The notes: generated by a model not told the origin, from the letters alone. 64,000 nt of DNA from Panagrolaimus kolymaensis (GCA_028622995.1 JAJQJQ010000010.1:744001-808000); one strand, 5' to 3'. Shown: positions 38,728 through 50,573, numbered from the stretch's first letter. Numbers and translations are program-made.

Positions 38728-39579
38728 ATGGTTCGAGTGTCAGATGTCAACGATGACATCGATACCGCCACAAAATGGTGGGTTGATTATCCTTCAGGGA
38801 AGTACACTGATATGGCCAGAGCTCAAGATACATATAAATCCATGATTGATTGTGTATGGAGCAAACCAAAAAGATTAGGCCGTTCAGCTTCATATACAAA
38901 TTTAACGTATATTAAAGAAGCTCAACATGATTATCCAATAAAACGTGCGCCATCCGTCAGTTCATTAGCTCCTTCCCTTGCTTTACCAATATATCATCGA
39001 GAAGCAGAACGAATTGTTCATACTGTACCCGTTTATAAACCATATATGTCTGATTGGTATTCAAAAGCATATAGTACAGCTCGATTTTTGGTGAGTTAAA
39101 ATTTTTCAATATTTTATGTAAAATTTAAGTAACTTATTTTTTGCTCTAGGACACTCATCGTGAAATAGCTCGACCATATAAACCCGTGATTCACACGCCA
39201 TTACCATACAGCTCCCATGTTCCTTATTACAGCTTCCAAACAAAAAGAATCTTTTTTGAACAAGTTTGTCTATGATTACTTTTTTCTTTTTGTTGCTTTT
39301 ATCACATATTTATAGCGCAACCAACCATCCTACCTTCGAGGTTCACAAAATTATTTGAATAAATATGTTTCGGCTCGAATTAAGGCTGATGACTTTGCAA
39401 ATCAATATGTTTATACAGCTTATGAAGCTCGTAAACCCCAAGATTATGCCTTCAATCGTCATTTTATGATGGGTTCACAAGTTTATATTCCCCATGCTCC
39501 TGGTCTTCCTCATTCATATTTGGATGCTCAAGCCCTTCGAAGAATGCATAAATTAACTGGGCGTTATTATCATGGTTAA
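38728..39579 (+). CDS. Conserved-looking Tyr-rich protein of unknown function
   Basis: Three exons (38728-39090, 39150-39263, 39316-39579) give 246 residues in frame. I do not recognise the family. There is no signal peptide or membrane segment. The protein is basic and rich in Tyr, Pro, Ser and His, with motifs such as WWVDYPSGKYTDMARAQ, PVYKPYMSDWYSKAY and RKPQDYAFNRHFMMGSQVYIP, so it is probably an extended structural or adaptor protein. An acceptor (TATAG) abuts the ATG, so either this is the trans-spliced first exon or an upstream exon has been missed. The clean splice sites support a real gene. Confidence 0.7.
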
Positions 39580-40028
39580 AAAAATAACAAAACAAAAAAC
39601 TCGGTGACATCTCTGCTCTCTCAAACTTTGCGACAATAACAATCCAGCATTGTATTTAATCAAACCTATATTTTGGCTTTAAAAAATATCTATTTTTTTT
39701 CATTTTTAAACTTGTTGTAATAATATTTAAGTCATTATGTCATTTTTTGCTGGAATAAACATCTTTCATAGAAAATGTGGAAAAAATATAATTTAAATTA
39801 ACCGGCAAATTGATTGCTTATCAGGAAAAAAAGATGAAAGAGAGATGAAGCAAAAATGTTAAGGCCAAAAAAGGCCAGTGATCAATGAGAAGCAAAAGAT
39901 AATCAATTATTTGCATCTTTACCGATGATTTTTTTTGTCTATTTTTTTCTCAAAGCGTGTGTTCAAAATATGAATAAATGTAAGACTTAACATAATAAAT
40001 TCTATTATAGGTTTTTGAAAACACAATC
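39580..40028. other. Intergenic spacer
   Basis: AT-rich; the only notable site is the acceptor TTCTATTATAG ending at 40010, 18 bases before the RNASEK start. Confidence 0.5.
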
Positions 40029-40371
40029 ATGGGTTGCATTAGCTGCCTTGGTGGTCCAGTATGTACAGGTATAATGTTATTAGTTTCAATATGGGGTATA
40101 TTTTTTTTGGTTAGTTTGAACCATTTTGTTTAATGAAGAAAGAAATGTATGTAATAATTTTTAGGCCGGAATGGGTGGACTTTTTTACAATCAATCTGTA
40201 GGCCTTTTAGCTGATATCCCTACTGAAGATAAAAACCAAACATGGGAAAATAGAAAAAAAGATATTGTAGACCTTTATCACGATAATGCAAGAAATTGTT
40301 GGATTGCTTGCGGTGCTTATGTACTTGTATTTGCTTATTCCGCAATCCGAATGTATATGATTGTTCGCTAA
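40029..40371 (+). CDS. Ribonuclease kappa (RNASEK) family, V-ATPase-associated membrane protein
   Basis: Two exons (40029-40109 and 40165-40371) give 95 residues, the usual RNASEK size. The layout is a short Cys-containing N terminus (MGCISCLGGPVCTG), TM1 (IMLLVSIWGIFFLAGMGGLFYN), a loop with LLADIPTEDKNQTWENRKKDIVDLYHDNARNCWIACG, TM2 (AYVLVFAYSAIRMYM), and the C-terminal MIVR that resembles the EYMVR end of the family. RNASEK was named as a ribonuclease but is best known as a V-ATPase-associated protein needed for endocytic acidification. A trans-splice-like acceptor precedes the ATG. Confidence 0.85.
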
Positions 40372-40829
40372 CTTCATCGTTGACAATTTCTCGTCCTCGA
40401 CATTCTGCAGCCATTCGACAATTTAAAAACTTATTTCATAGTTTATTAAATATTGTATGTAAATTTTTAAAACCTGTTTATTTTTTTGAATTATAAACCC
40501 ATTTTTCTAAAATACTCTTTGGTTTTTATAAAACTAACAACACTCAAACGTAAAATGGCTTTAGCAATTTTTTTTCTTCATTTGTTAGCTGCTGCGTTCG
40601 GCATGCCTCTCTCCTTCTGCTGCCACCGACCACCGATAAATGTTTGATTGAACGTCGAAAAAAACCCCCAAAGAAAAACTTTTGACAATGGTGAAAAACA
40701 CCAATCAATGAGAAGTTTAGTTTGGGAATATTTTTTGTGTCAGAGAGAGATAGCTTTAGTTTGTTGGCGTGGATATATATTTTTTTACGACTACGACGAC
40801 TCATGCTTGAAAAATAAAATGCATTAAGA
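40372..40829. other. Intergenic spacer
   Basis: 3' flank of the RNASEK-like gene and the probable promoter of the next gene; no gene seen. Confidence 0.5.
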
Positions 40830-43800
40830 ATGACGGCTAGTAGGAATGGCAATGAGCTTGACAACGACAGCCGTATTATCAATGGAAATACGGCATTACT
40901 TGCTTCTTCTTATTATTCACCTGTAAATAAGTTAACAACGACTCAACAAAAATTATCAAATAGACAACAAATGTGCTTTGTTGAAGGCGTTGCCATACCC
41001 CAAAAACTTCTTTCTACATTTCAACAAGCACTTGTGAGCGGCGATCCCTCCATTCAGCAACCACCGTTCAGCTATTCACGCCCTTTACCACCATCAGTGT
41101 TCAAACCATTAGGTATGTAGGCGTTTTTTTGTCTGTTTATTTACTTTAGTAATTATTTAAAATTTATTTTTAGCTGAAACAAAACTTGTCCACTTGAAAA
41201 CACCAAAGTGTGGTCCAATTGTCCCTTTTGAAGACAATACCTTTCATAAACATTTTGCTCCAGGAGTGAATGAAAAAAAGAAAATTTGGGAAGAATTAGA
41301 TTTAGTCAAACAACCAAAAATGCAACACCTTCAATATAATTCGCCTATGCAACTTTATTCAAAGTTTTTAATTTTATTTTAAGCTTTTCTTAGAGTTTAA
41401 TTTTCAGAGATTCCGCTGAAGAACAATACCGCCAACAAGCTGCATCAGTTCCAAATGTTCCTTCTTCCGCTCCTATTCCCTTGGGAGCTGGTGACCGACA
41501 ATTTGACCCAACCAAATCTGAAGCTTTAAAAGCCATTCGAGAACAAGACAAACCAGATGATTTCGGTATAAACTTTTTTGATAAAATTTCTCAAGCTGAA
41601 GCTCCAAATGTTCCACAAAGTCGAGTAAGTATAATTTTTATTTTACAATCAAAAAATTATTCTAATTTAGGAACCAAATTGGGCAAATGAAGCTCGACAA
41701 AAATCTGAGCGAGCTCGATCCCAAACTCCTGGAGCTTATCAACATTACAACAATTATTCCAGCCATGACAATTACGGACTTCCAGCAAGTCAACCACCAG
41801 ATTTCACATCTGGTCCTCATCTTGAACCTGATCCTCAAAGCTTACAGCAATGGCAACAGCAACGCCAATATCGAAGTCCAAGCTATGATAGACATCATAA
41901 GTATGAAGATGAAAAGGTTATTTAATTAAATTAATTAATTTTTATGTTTTTTAAGTCCGACTGGATTGGCGTCAGATAAAGGCTATCTATTCGGTGGAAT
42001 GGACTTCATAGATCACCACGCGCAACAAGACCCATATCAATATGATAGTAATAATAGCTATCAATATTATGATACTTATCCTAAAAGAAAGGAGCAAAAA
42101 GAACACACAAGACCAGGCTATCAATATGGATTAGATTTTAGTTCATCAAGTCGTAATCTTATTGATGGTCAAGACCGAAATTATTATCAAGGTTATGGCC
42201 CACAGGAACCAAAGCTTAAACCTAAATTTAGCGCAGATCCTCATGCACCTATTAACACTTATACTGCATATAACGTAGAGTCAGTAAATCCCATCCGTTT
42301 AATTGGTGATACAATTTCAAATCAAAAAATTCGTAATGAAAAATATTTAACTGATGAAGAAAAACGCACATTTGCCACAACATTTGTGCCAACACCTGGA
42401 TTTAAGCCTGATCACATCACAGTTCAACCACCATCAAAACAACCTGAACCTATTTGTTATAGTTTGTCAGCGAAAAAACGTTCACAAAGTACAACTCCAA
42501 CTGCAGCAGCTAATCAAATTCGAATGAACCCCCGTTCAAGGACTCCTGATGCAAGCAATAATGATCGATGGTATACAAGCGGCAACAAAGAGGTTAATGT
42601 CAAAACTTTGTTGACGGATGAGGCATTGCGGGCTCCTAGGCGCTATGAAATCCCTTATTGGTCTAATCGTAGCGAACAGAAACATCATTCATGGCAATCA
42701 GGGTTAACTGATCCACGACATAATCGCCCTCAGGTATCCTCCATCCTGCGTCTTCGTTTTTTTTTGAGTGAAAAATAGTGTTTCTTCACGTTTGGAAAAT
42801 GTAAAACTAAATCAACCCTAACAACCACAATAAAAAATTTGCTAGCCGCAACGCCTCGCTTAAAAATATATGTTTAAAATAAAATAAAAACAAAAGAAAC
42901 TTTTTCAGATTATGCGAACTGAACCTAATTGGACTCGAACCGTAAATTCTCGTAGAAATGCATGGGAACAACAAGCTCAAAATGTTGATGCAAGAGTTCA
43001 ACTTCCTGCTTCAGCCAAAGTTCCACCACCTCAACCTCCATATTGGGCTGATCGATCAAATTTGGCTCAAAATACATGGCAAAGTACAGCCAATCGCCTT
43101 CAAAATCAACAACAAAATTGGGGTGTAAATCAAAGTGGTCAACCATGGGCTTTTTATAATCCAGCTGACAGTTATGCAAATAATGTTGCTCGTCAATCAA
43201 CAAATCAAAATTTTGTTTCAAATTTACAAACAACAAATTATGGAAATAATAACCAAAATCCCCATCAACAACAACATCAATATTCTCAACGAACCACTTC
43301 ATACAATAACAGCGGTGGTGGAGCTCCACAACCTCCTCCTCGTCAAGATTATAATTCTTCTCAAAATCAATCATCATATAATCAACAACATAATATAAGC
43401 AATTATTCCACCCGAACTACAACTAATACTCAACAACAACAAGCTGCAATCCCATTACCACCACCAACTTCTGCATCAGAAAGCAGCAATAATGTTAAAC
43501 AAAATACAACATATTCGTATCAGCAAAGTCAACCGCAAATTAAACAAAGTCCAGGACAAATTATTACTGAATCTTCATCAACATCAAAAACTGAAAATCG
43601 TAATACTAGCACTAAAGCCATCCCACTTCCAGCTCCTCGTAATACAAATACTGGTTCATCATCCCAAAATTATGTTGAACAACGAACAAGAAATTATGAA
43701 AAAACAACTGAAGAGCGAACAATTCCAGCTCCTGCTCCTCCACCTCGTCAAGAAGAAGGCCGAATTATTCAACAAAATGATTATAATCGATTTTACAAAA

Positions 43801-44276
43801 AAGTAATTTTATTTTAGTTTAAAATAAATAAAATTTGATTGGTTTTTAGCAAACCACCGAACAACATGGTTATACCCCTGATGGACGCCCAATTCCAGCA
43901 AGCCGATCCACAACGGTCAACGTTCAAAAGCCTGAAGATTTTAATCGATATACCGAAATGGCAGAGCAATTGCCTCCTGGCTCGCTTTCCCATACAAAAG
44001 CCAATGCTGTAGGAGAATTCAAAGATAAACAAGGCCATAATATCAGCTATAAACGTGAAGTTTCAACAAGCGCCGATCCCGGTCGAGAATTTCAACTTTT
44101 AAAAGAGGAAGAAAAAAGAGTCGTTGAAGAAGCTCTTGAACCTGGAGTAATTCAGCGGTAAGCTAATTTCTAATTCAAAAAGTGGAAATACTAAAAAGTT
44201 TATTTACAGACACGTAACAACAAAATTCTATAAAAAGAAAACCATCACTGATACTTCAACAACCACGAACGAATAA
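40830..44276 (+). CDS. Long intrinsically disordered Gln/Asn/Pro-rich protein, family unknown
   Basis: Eight exons (40830-41112, 41174-41363, 41408-41624, 41671-41900, 41956-42733, 42909-43802, 43850-44157, 44210-44276) give 988 residues in frame. I do not recognise the family. The first part has ordered-looking blocks (CFVEGVAIPQKLLSTFQQAL, KCGPIVPFEDNTFHKHFAPG). The middle repeats a Trp-centred motif: EPNWANEARQKSERARSQ, then EPNWTRTVNSRRNAWEQQ, then PPYWADRSNLAQNTWQS. From about residue 620 to 850 it is a Gln/Asn/Ser/Pro stretch of low complexity with proline-rich PPPRQ elements. The C terminus is again conserved-looking (VGEFKDKQGHNISYKREVST...HVTTKFYKKKTITDTS). No signal peptide or membrane segment. 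It is perhaps a cytoskeletal scaffold, but that is a guess. It ends 239 bases from the convergent SMAD gene. Confidence 0.75.
42909..43802 (+). repeat. Gln/Asn-rich low-complexity exon
   Basis: This exon of the disordered protein is dominated by CAA and AAT codons. The A-rich coding strand opens spurious frames on both strands. Confidence 0.7.
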
Positions 44277-44515
44277 AACAAATTAAAAAATCCCAGAATT
44301 GAAATTTATTCTACTGCCAAAATTTTTGCTGCCTAAAAATCATTTACTTTATTTGCTTCATTTTAGATATTTTATTTTTTTCGAGGATTATAATTAGTTT
44401 TATTGTTATTTAAATTGCTGTTTTTAAGCGATTCTATTTTATTTAAAGTAAACGTAAACAACAAAAATAAATAACAAAAATAATAAATTAAAAGAAATAA
44501 ATATTTAAAAAAAAG

Positions 44516-45652
44516 TTATGTGTTACTATGGACAGTGGTACCATCAAATGGCGTTTGCATCAGCAAGTGATCAATAATTCGAATAGGATCAATTAAAACA
44601 ATATGAAGCCAACATGGGGTTTCTTCAATTGTTGCACGAGTGTAATCTTTTCCAAACCCTTTACCAAAACTCAATTTAACACAAGCCAATTTTTGAAGTG
44701 ATTCGACATCTTGTCGAGTCATAATGGAATTGGATGATAAAAGAGAATGAAAAAAATCAAAATCAAATATTTTTAAATTTCCAGCTAAAAAACAAAAACA
44801 AGTTAGGAGTGTTTATTTATATTAAACAAGCTTGTTTACTTGACGGTAATCGATATACTGTAGAAACATGAACATTTCGATCATACATCATTGAAAAAAG
44901 TGGGGCTTGAATGAAAATAGGCATCGAGCATTTGGAAACTAATTCCACAGATTTTGTTTGCAGTTTTAAATGTATTCCATTTCCAATTTGATATACTAAC
45001 TCTCTCGCAGCCATTCTATTTTCAACATTTATCATTTGACCTATAAAAAAGTAATAAACCTGAAAATTGTTTTTTTATCATTAAAAAAATGCTTACTCAA
45101 ACACATTCGACGTGGATCTTGATGGGCATGAATGCCTTCAATATAAATTTCAGTTGTAAGCCCTCGAAAGACATTTCCAATTTGATTCATGTATTCAAGG
45201 AATGTAATACTGCACCAATGATTGGCTAATTTAGAATATGGCACATCTTCCAAAGGCCAGGTTTGAGTGGACGTTTCTCTTTTAGCATACTTCGAAACTT
45301 TATGTAAAACAATTCTGAAATTATGAGGTAATGGTGTTCGAGGATTTTGATAAAGACTATCGGATAAAAAATCGAGACCATTAGGAAATTCCTCTTCTTC
45401 TTTGAGTTGGATTCGAGTGGCACCAAATATAATAGCAGGCATTAATGGTCGCTTTTCAAGCTTTTCTTTATAAATATTATTATTGTTTTTAGACGACGAT
45501 AAAATATTTTCGGTTCTTTCTTCACAGAAATTAGTGTTGGGCATTGCTTCTTCAAATGAAAGCATAACTAAATCATCAGACGACATATTGGGAAACAAAT
45601 GGAAATTGGAAAAAATAGATTTATTACCAATTTGATTTCTTATTCTTGCCAT
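44516..45652 (-). CDS. SMAD protein with MH2 domain only, DAF-14/DAF-8-like
   Basis: Three minus-strand exons (45652-45097, 45040-44840, 44784-44516) give 341 residues in frame. The MH2 domain takes the C-terminal two thirds: NHWCSITFLEYMNQIGNVFRG, IHAHQDPRRMCLSQMINVENRMA, GNGIHLKLQ, MPIFIQAPLF, VYRLPSTGNLKIFDFDFFHSLL, ACVKLSFGKGFGKDYTRATIEETPCWLHI and a final L3/helix-5 region. The roughly 110 residues before it show no MH1 DNA-binding domain, and no MH1 exon is visible upstream. C. elegans DAF-14, in the dauer TGF-beta pathway, also lacks MH1 and is of similar length; DAF-8 is the other candidate. The C terminus ends HSNT, not the SSxS phosphorylation motif of receptor SMADs. It is convergent with the disordered-protein gene. 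Confidence 0.85.
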
Positions 45653-47973
45653 CACTTACAACAAATATCAAAATGTCATTGAAAAGCGCAGAAAAAATAA
45701 TTTTGATTCCAGACTTTCCAACAAACAAACAAAAAATGCCGACAAATTAAAAAAGCAATTTTGCGATTATCCTGTCCCATCCATCGACGGCATGAAAATT
45801 TCTTATTCTTCTTTTCTTTTAAATTGAGCGACTAACAAATTCTTTTTGTGGAAGAAAATCAGTTGCCAAAATAATATTAAAAATATTAATAATCTTTTAC
45901 CGTTAGGTCTTAGGAAAGTTTAACCAACGTGCCAAGTATACAAAAATTTCTATGGCCAACCATTGGCTAACCTTCATAAGAACAATCGGTAAAAACAAAA
46001 AATATTGGTAAGGTCAGCAACAATCAGCAACAGCAGCAGAATAGAAACAACAAAATTGAAGGGGAAAAAATAAACAACAGGAACAATCACACAATTGAAT
46101 GAATGGAATACATACACTCTTTTTTGCGGTCGTCTCTGTCTAGACATTGGCTGCGGCTATAACGAAGACTACCACCAAATGTTTTTAAATAACAGGAAGA
46201 AAAAAAAGTTCTTCCGTCTTTTGTTTTTTCTTTTAGTAGCATAAAATTTTTTAAGCAATAAAAAAACTAATTTTAGGATTTTTATTTCAAACAAAAAGCC
46301 TTGATCACTGACTTTTAAATTAAACGTATTTTTCTTGATTTTTTACCCAAAAATGAAATTCTTTCTTCTTCTTTTTTTCGCAATTATTTTTGTGCTCAAC
46401 CCGACACCATCTTCTTCTTTCTTCTTGCATATACTAAAGAATGGAACAAAGGGCTCTTTTTTCTGCGCTGTTGCAACATTCACAATCACCATCATCGTCG
46501 TTTTTGTCGCCTTGGATGGTGCACTTTTTCTTGTAAGTAAGTGAGCGCCAAAGGCCGCTGGCTGCCGTTAACTAACTGTCTGGTAAAAAAAGAAGCGATC
46601 GCGCGCCATTTTGGCTTGCCTGCAATGTCTGGGTGGAAAGAAGAAGAAAAAAAAGTGAAACGATAGCATCAACACCATTAAAAAAATATAACCCCAGAGA
46701 TGGATGCGCAAGCATCGGAGAAATATCGAAATATGTACGGTGTTTTAAAAATGTCTGCAAAGAAAAAATGTGAAAAGGAAGATGAAAATTGAGAGGTATT
46801 TGCCTTTTTCTGCTGCACAGTAACTCACTCTAATCTTTGTTTTCCAAAATGAATGAATGGGTTTCTAATCAACTCAAAACCCCTTTTCTCTTCCTCTTCT
46901 AAAGCAAGCTTATAAAATGTTGTTCGTATTTTTTTAAGTAGAGGGATTTTAATTTTGTAGTATCGTAGTAAAAAAGGGATAATAAAAAAAGCAGAATAAA
47001 CACATGCAGCTGATATGGATTATCCTCAGACATTTTCCTACAATTCCTATTTTTATTTTGGAGGAAATGCCACAATTTTTAATAACGGACGAAAAATGGG
47101 GATCTTCTTCTAATTTAACAAAAATGCATAACTTTTCTTTCCAGAAAAAATAAAAAAAATTGTAGTGAGGCAAGCATGAAAATAATCGCTTTTAGAAAGG
47201 CATTTGACGATGATCGACCACAGCGGTCAAATTTATTTACGAATAACAAAAGAACTTGATGTTTGAATTAAAATCTTCTGTAATAGAAAGAAAAAAATGA
47301 GAAAAAGAAACCTAATTAAGAAATCGGATGATTTTCAAAATAAAAGAGAGATTTTAACAAAAAGTTGGAAAAGTTTCAAAAGCAAGATTTTGAGAGCCGT
47401 TGATTTTTATTTATAATAAAAATAAGAAAGAAATATGGTGATGATTTTATCGTAAAAGAAGAAGAATTTGCAATGGATAGGTATGAGAAGAAAGAATCTG
47501 TCTGGAAAAAACGTAGACATGCATGTTGGGGCATTGGCGGCAGCAGCGGCCAAGAAGCAAGGTCATTTTGAAGAAGAAACATGAATGAAAAATGTTTGAA
47601 CATTGAAGATAGGAGTCAGCGCATGAAAAAAAGAAAAGAAATGAAGAATGCTGTAACAATGAATAACGGGATAGAAAAAAAAACGGTGTAATCAAAAAAA
47701 AATAAAGTGCAAAAGTAGCAAGAAAAAATAAAGAAGAAAAAAATTGATGCTAATTTTAAAGCGATATACGTATTTATTTATGCACCAATTATTTTAAGAA
47801 ATACAAATGAAATATAAAGTAAAGAATACAAAAATAAAATTTATGTACAATGATGATATTGAATGAAAAGTTGCACTATTACAGTAATTGGTTGAACAAA
47901 GGCATGTTTGGGTTATGGTTGTGCCACTATGTTTTGAGTGATGCTCTTGTTCATCGCAACTTCCTACTGGTGG
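45653..47973. other. Large gap upstream of the SMAD gene, no gene supported
   Basis: About 2.3 kb, mostly A/T tracts. A GC-richer patch lies near 46555-46625. A hydrophobic open frame at 46335-46544 looks like a signal peptide but is dominated by Phe/Leu/Ile from poly-T and is not supported. Confidence 0.5.
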
Positions 47974-48676
47974 CTAAAATTCTGATATTTTTTGTCTGAA
48001 ATTTAAAGAAAGGTGGAATCTTACCATACTAAAAAAATAATCTCGAGATGAAATTTGTTGATACACCGAAGTTAAGCACCCACGAAATATGAGTTTGGCA
48101 TCTAAAAAATCGCGTTTTTATAAGAGCATGTCCCTTTTAAAATCCAAAACTTACTCTGACTTTGGAGTACAGCTTTGATACATGATGACTCGCACGGCTG
48201 TATAAGGAGATCCAATCCCTTCCGCTTGTTAATTGAGGAGCCACCCATCCCCCATATGGATTCAGTGAGCGATCGGGAGTTCGATGCATTATGTAACTCC
48301 GAGGTTGGGGATAAATTATCGAAGGGGTCGTTGCAGAGCTCAGATTCTGCCTCTGCCGGTATCTGTAGCGAGCGCATGAAAATCGCTCTCGACAAGTCGG
48401 ACAACGGACCCGACACACATGTGTAGCACCATATCCCGGTTGAGGAAAGAGTTCGGGTACCTAAAAAGAAATAAGTGTAAATTAAATTTCAAAAAAACAA
48501 TGTATCAAACCTTTCTGGCGGTATACATGGAGCTTGGGTGATTTGTGATGGTGTTTATGTGGATGATGAGTTGTTGTTGTATCTGCTCGCTTTTCTTCTG
48601 ATATTTGATGAGCTTCAAGCAAGTTGAGCAATAAAATCAGAAGAAATAAAATATGTAAGTATCCTAAGCTTTTCAT
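47974..48676 (-). CDS. Small secreted or GPI-type Ly6-like protein, ODR-2/HOT family-like
   Basis: Three minus-strand exons (48676-48511, 48460-48155, 48101-47974) give 199 residues in frame. The first exon encodes a signal peptide (MKSLGYLHILFLLILLLNLLEA) and a His/Thr-rich linker. The second encodes the cysteine-rich part: GIWCYTCVSG, ESELCNDPFDN, LLIQPCESSCIKAV. The third adds IFRGCLTSVYQQ. This order (CYTC, CNDP, C-x3-C, RGC) matches the nematode ODR-2/HOT Ly6-related proteins, which are membrane-linked neuronal signalling proteins. The C-terminal end after RGC is uncertain; a GPI signal is not evident, and an alternative 29-base intron near 47990-48020 would change the last residues. Exon 2 is markedly GC-rich compared with all its surroundings (see findings). 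Confidence 0.65.
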
Positions 48677-49068
48677 AAAAAAATAAACCAAGCAGGAGGA
48701 GTCTTATATAACTAATATTTGATGACAATTATCCAAGTGGAAATATAGAAAAAACGGTTTATCTCAAAGTTACTTTAGAGTGGGTATTCAAGCCTTTCTC
48801 TTTCACACAACAAAATAAAGCCTTCAAAATATCCAAATAAAAAAAAGAAAACTTATTTTAACACGCACTTAAAGTTGAAATCGATTGTGTAAAGGATTTC
48901 AGCTTTTAAATTTACAGGTTGCTGCTGTGAAGAAAGAAAAAACAGTACAAACAAAATAATGCTGCTTTTCATATTGTCTCCTTCCATTGTTTGCGCATTA
49001 ATTTTCACTTCTTTTTATTTGCAGGTTCACAAAAAAAGTGAAAACCCCATTGCTTCTTCCTGACAGTT
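48677..49068. other. Short region upstream of the Ly6-like gene
   Basis: AT-rich promoter-side DNA; no gene is seen. Confidence 0.4.
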
Positions 49069-49386
49069 TGAATGTTTTCATTTTTTAAAAATCAACAACC
49101 ACTACCACGCAATTTTTTAAAGCAAGCTGAAAAGAACAAGAGAACTCGAAATGAAGTTCAAGAAGTTAAGGTAGTTATTACCTATGTAGTAATATCAAGA
49201 GTTCAAAACTACTTCAAGCGAGAGAAAAAAGACACTGTATATCATTGGCGGAAGCTTGCTGGGTGGTGTTTTTCTTTATCACTTCCATCAACGGAATATG
49301 GTGTCCATACATTTAACCAAGTAAAAAGAGAATACAAAAATCCAAACATCTTTAAGACACAAAAGAAGACTCAAAAATATTTATAA
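49069..49386 (+). pseudogene. Possible transposase-type helix-turn-helix fragment
   Basis: A single open frame of about 104 codons from the ATG near 49072. Its composition is protein-like rather than AT noise. The stretch VVISRVQNYFKREKKDTVYHWRKLAGW...GVHTFNQVKREY resembles the N-terminal helix-turn-helix unit that precedes DDE transposase domains in insects and nematodes (an YF-x-REK helix, then a short loop and a second helix). No DDE catalytic part follows before the stop. It may be a decayed transposon piece or a small gene. The resemblance is from memory and weak. Confidence 0.3.
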
Positions 49387-49481
49387 AATGCAAAATTACA
49401 ACAAAAATAGCAAACAGAATAAAAGATACAAGAAATCACAAAACCAAATAAATAACAAGAAAAATTACAACTATTTACATA

Positions 49482-50309
49482 TTACTGACCCTTATTTTTA
49501 GTAAAGAAACTCGTAATAGATTTTGTACCCTTGCTAGCTTTAGCAAGCTGCTTTTGAGTGGTAGAAATTTTAACTTTCTTCGGTGGTGGAGCTTTAACTA
49601 TTCTTTCTTCATCTTCTTCCATAACGTGCTTGGCATTTTGAGCTTCATTATTGCGAGTAGTTAGATCAATATTGAAATGAGCTGCTAACATTGAATGAAG
49701 TCGAGATGGTACAAGACGAACAAATTCATGGAACCAGGAATTGTGAACACGCATCGAAACTAAAAACATGATTTGAGAAAGACAAGCAAACTAAAAAAAC
49801 TCACCATATGAAGATGGATTATCACATTCGCATAAACGTTTAACACATAACTTTGAAAACATAATGGAATAATATTTTAGTAACTCTTTGTCATCGGCAT
49901 AATAAACTACAGTTGAATCTTTCAAACTTTCTTTTTGATGAAGATATTGATCACGAAGTTTACATAGTCGTTCATTATTTCGGAGTTCAGGAAATTCATG
50001 AACAAGATCATTCCATGATTGATTAGCTCGATTCTTATTGGTTCCAACTTTTGCAGCAACAAAAAAGAAAGGATCAAGAGGACTTATATAAAGATGATGA
50101 GCAGCTTGATAAAATTTTCCATTAGAATAAACAGCTCGATCATTCCCAGTTTCTTCGACCATTTCATAAAGATGTTCACCAGAAATAACATAAAGGCGTT
50201 CTTTTCCACTTCCAGGTTCACAAATTCTTCGAACAAGACTTCCATCCAAAGTTGCATTCACAGGAAATGTTAAAAAACGAAGATTGCCATTAGTACCTCC
50301 ACGATCCAT
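49482..50309 (-). CDS. Ribonuclease H2 subunit B
   Basis: RNase H2 removes ribonucleotides and RNA from DNA; subunit B is the non-catalytic partner that links the complex to PCNA. Two minus-strand exons (50309-49805 and 49759-49482) give 260 residues in frame. The N-terminal triple-barrel part contains FLTFPVNATLDGSLVRRICEPGSGKERLYVI and LYEMVEETGNDRAVY, then HHLYISPLDPFFFVAAKV, a strong RNASEH2B motif. The middle is helical. The C terminus reads TKSITSFFTKNKGQ, matching the PCNA-binding KSIxxFF end of RNASEH2B proteins, with a basic stretch before it. Its start faces that of paraplegin 264 bases away. Confidence 0.85.
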
Positions 50310-50573
50310 TGTAACCAAGTTTGATTATTGTAATAACTAAAAAAGATCTAATGATTATGCTAATTTAAATTTAATTTATTTACCTTGCGTTGTTGTAATA
50401 AGTTTGAAGAAAAAAAGGCGAAGAAAAAGTTTTTGAACACAAAATTTTTGAATTTGCTTTTTGCAACGCAAAAAACGTTCGTTGGAAGAGTTTTTTTTAA
50501 AGAAAAAGCTTTACATCAAACTTTTTTTAAGTGATTGTTTTTGTCATCATCGTTTTTCAAATGTGAAATCAAA
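50310..50573. promoter_or_regulatory. Shared divergent promoter region between RNase H2B and paraplegin
   Basis: Only 264 bases separate the two start codons. The space is AT-rich with no open frame, so the promoters of both genes must lie here. Neither a TATA box nor a trans-splice acceptor is unambiguous. Confidence 0.5.

Noticed and set aside
42925..43398. Open frames on both strands over the Gln/Asn-rich exon
   Set aside because: They arise from the CAA/AAT-rich coding strand of the real gene on the plus strand; composition is Leu/Asn/Ile noise.
46335..46544. Hydrophobic open frame resembling a signal peptide
   Set aside because: It is built from poly-T-derived Phe, Leu and Ile codons, with no conserved part and no convincing downstream exon.
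48175..48426. Plus-strand open frame in the GC-rich patch
   Set aside because: The minus strand gives a signal-peptide gene with matching splice sites and Ly6-like cysteines, so this is a shadow frame.
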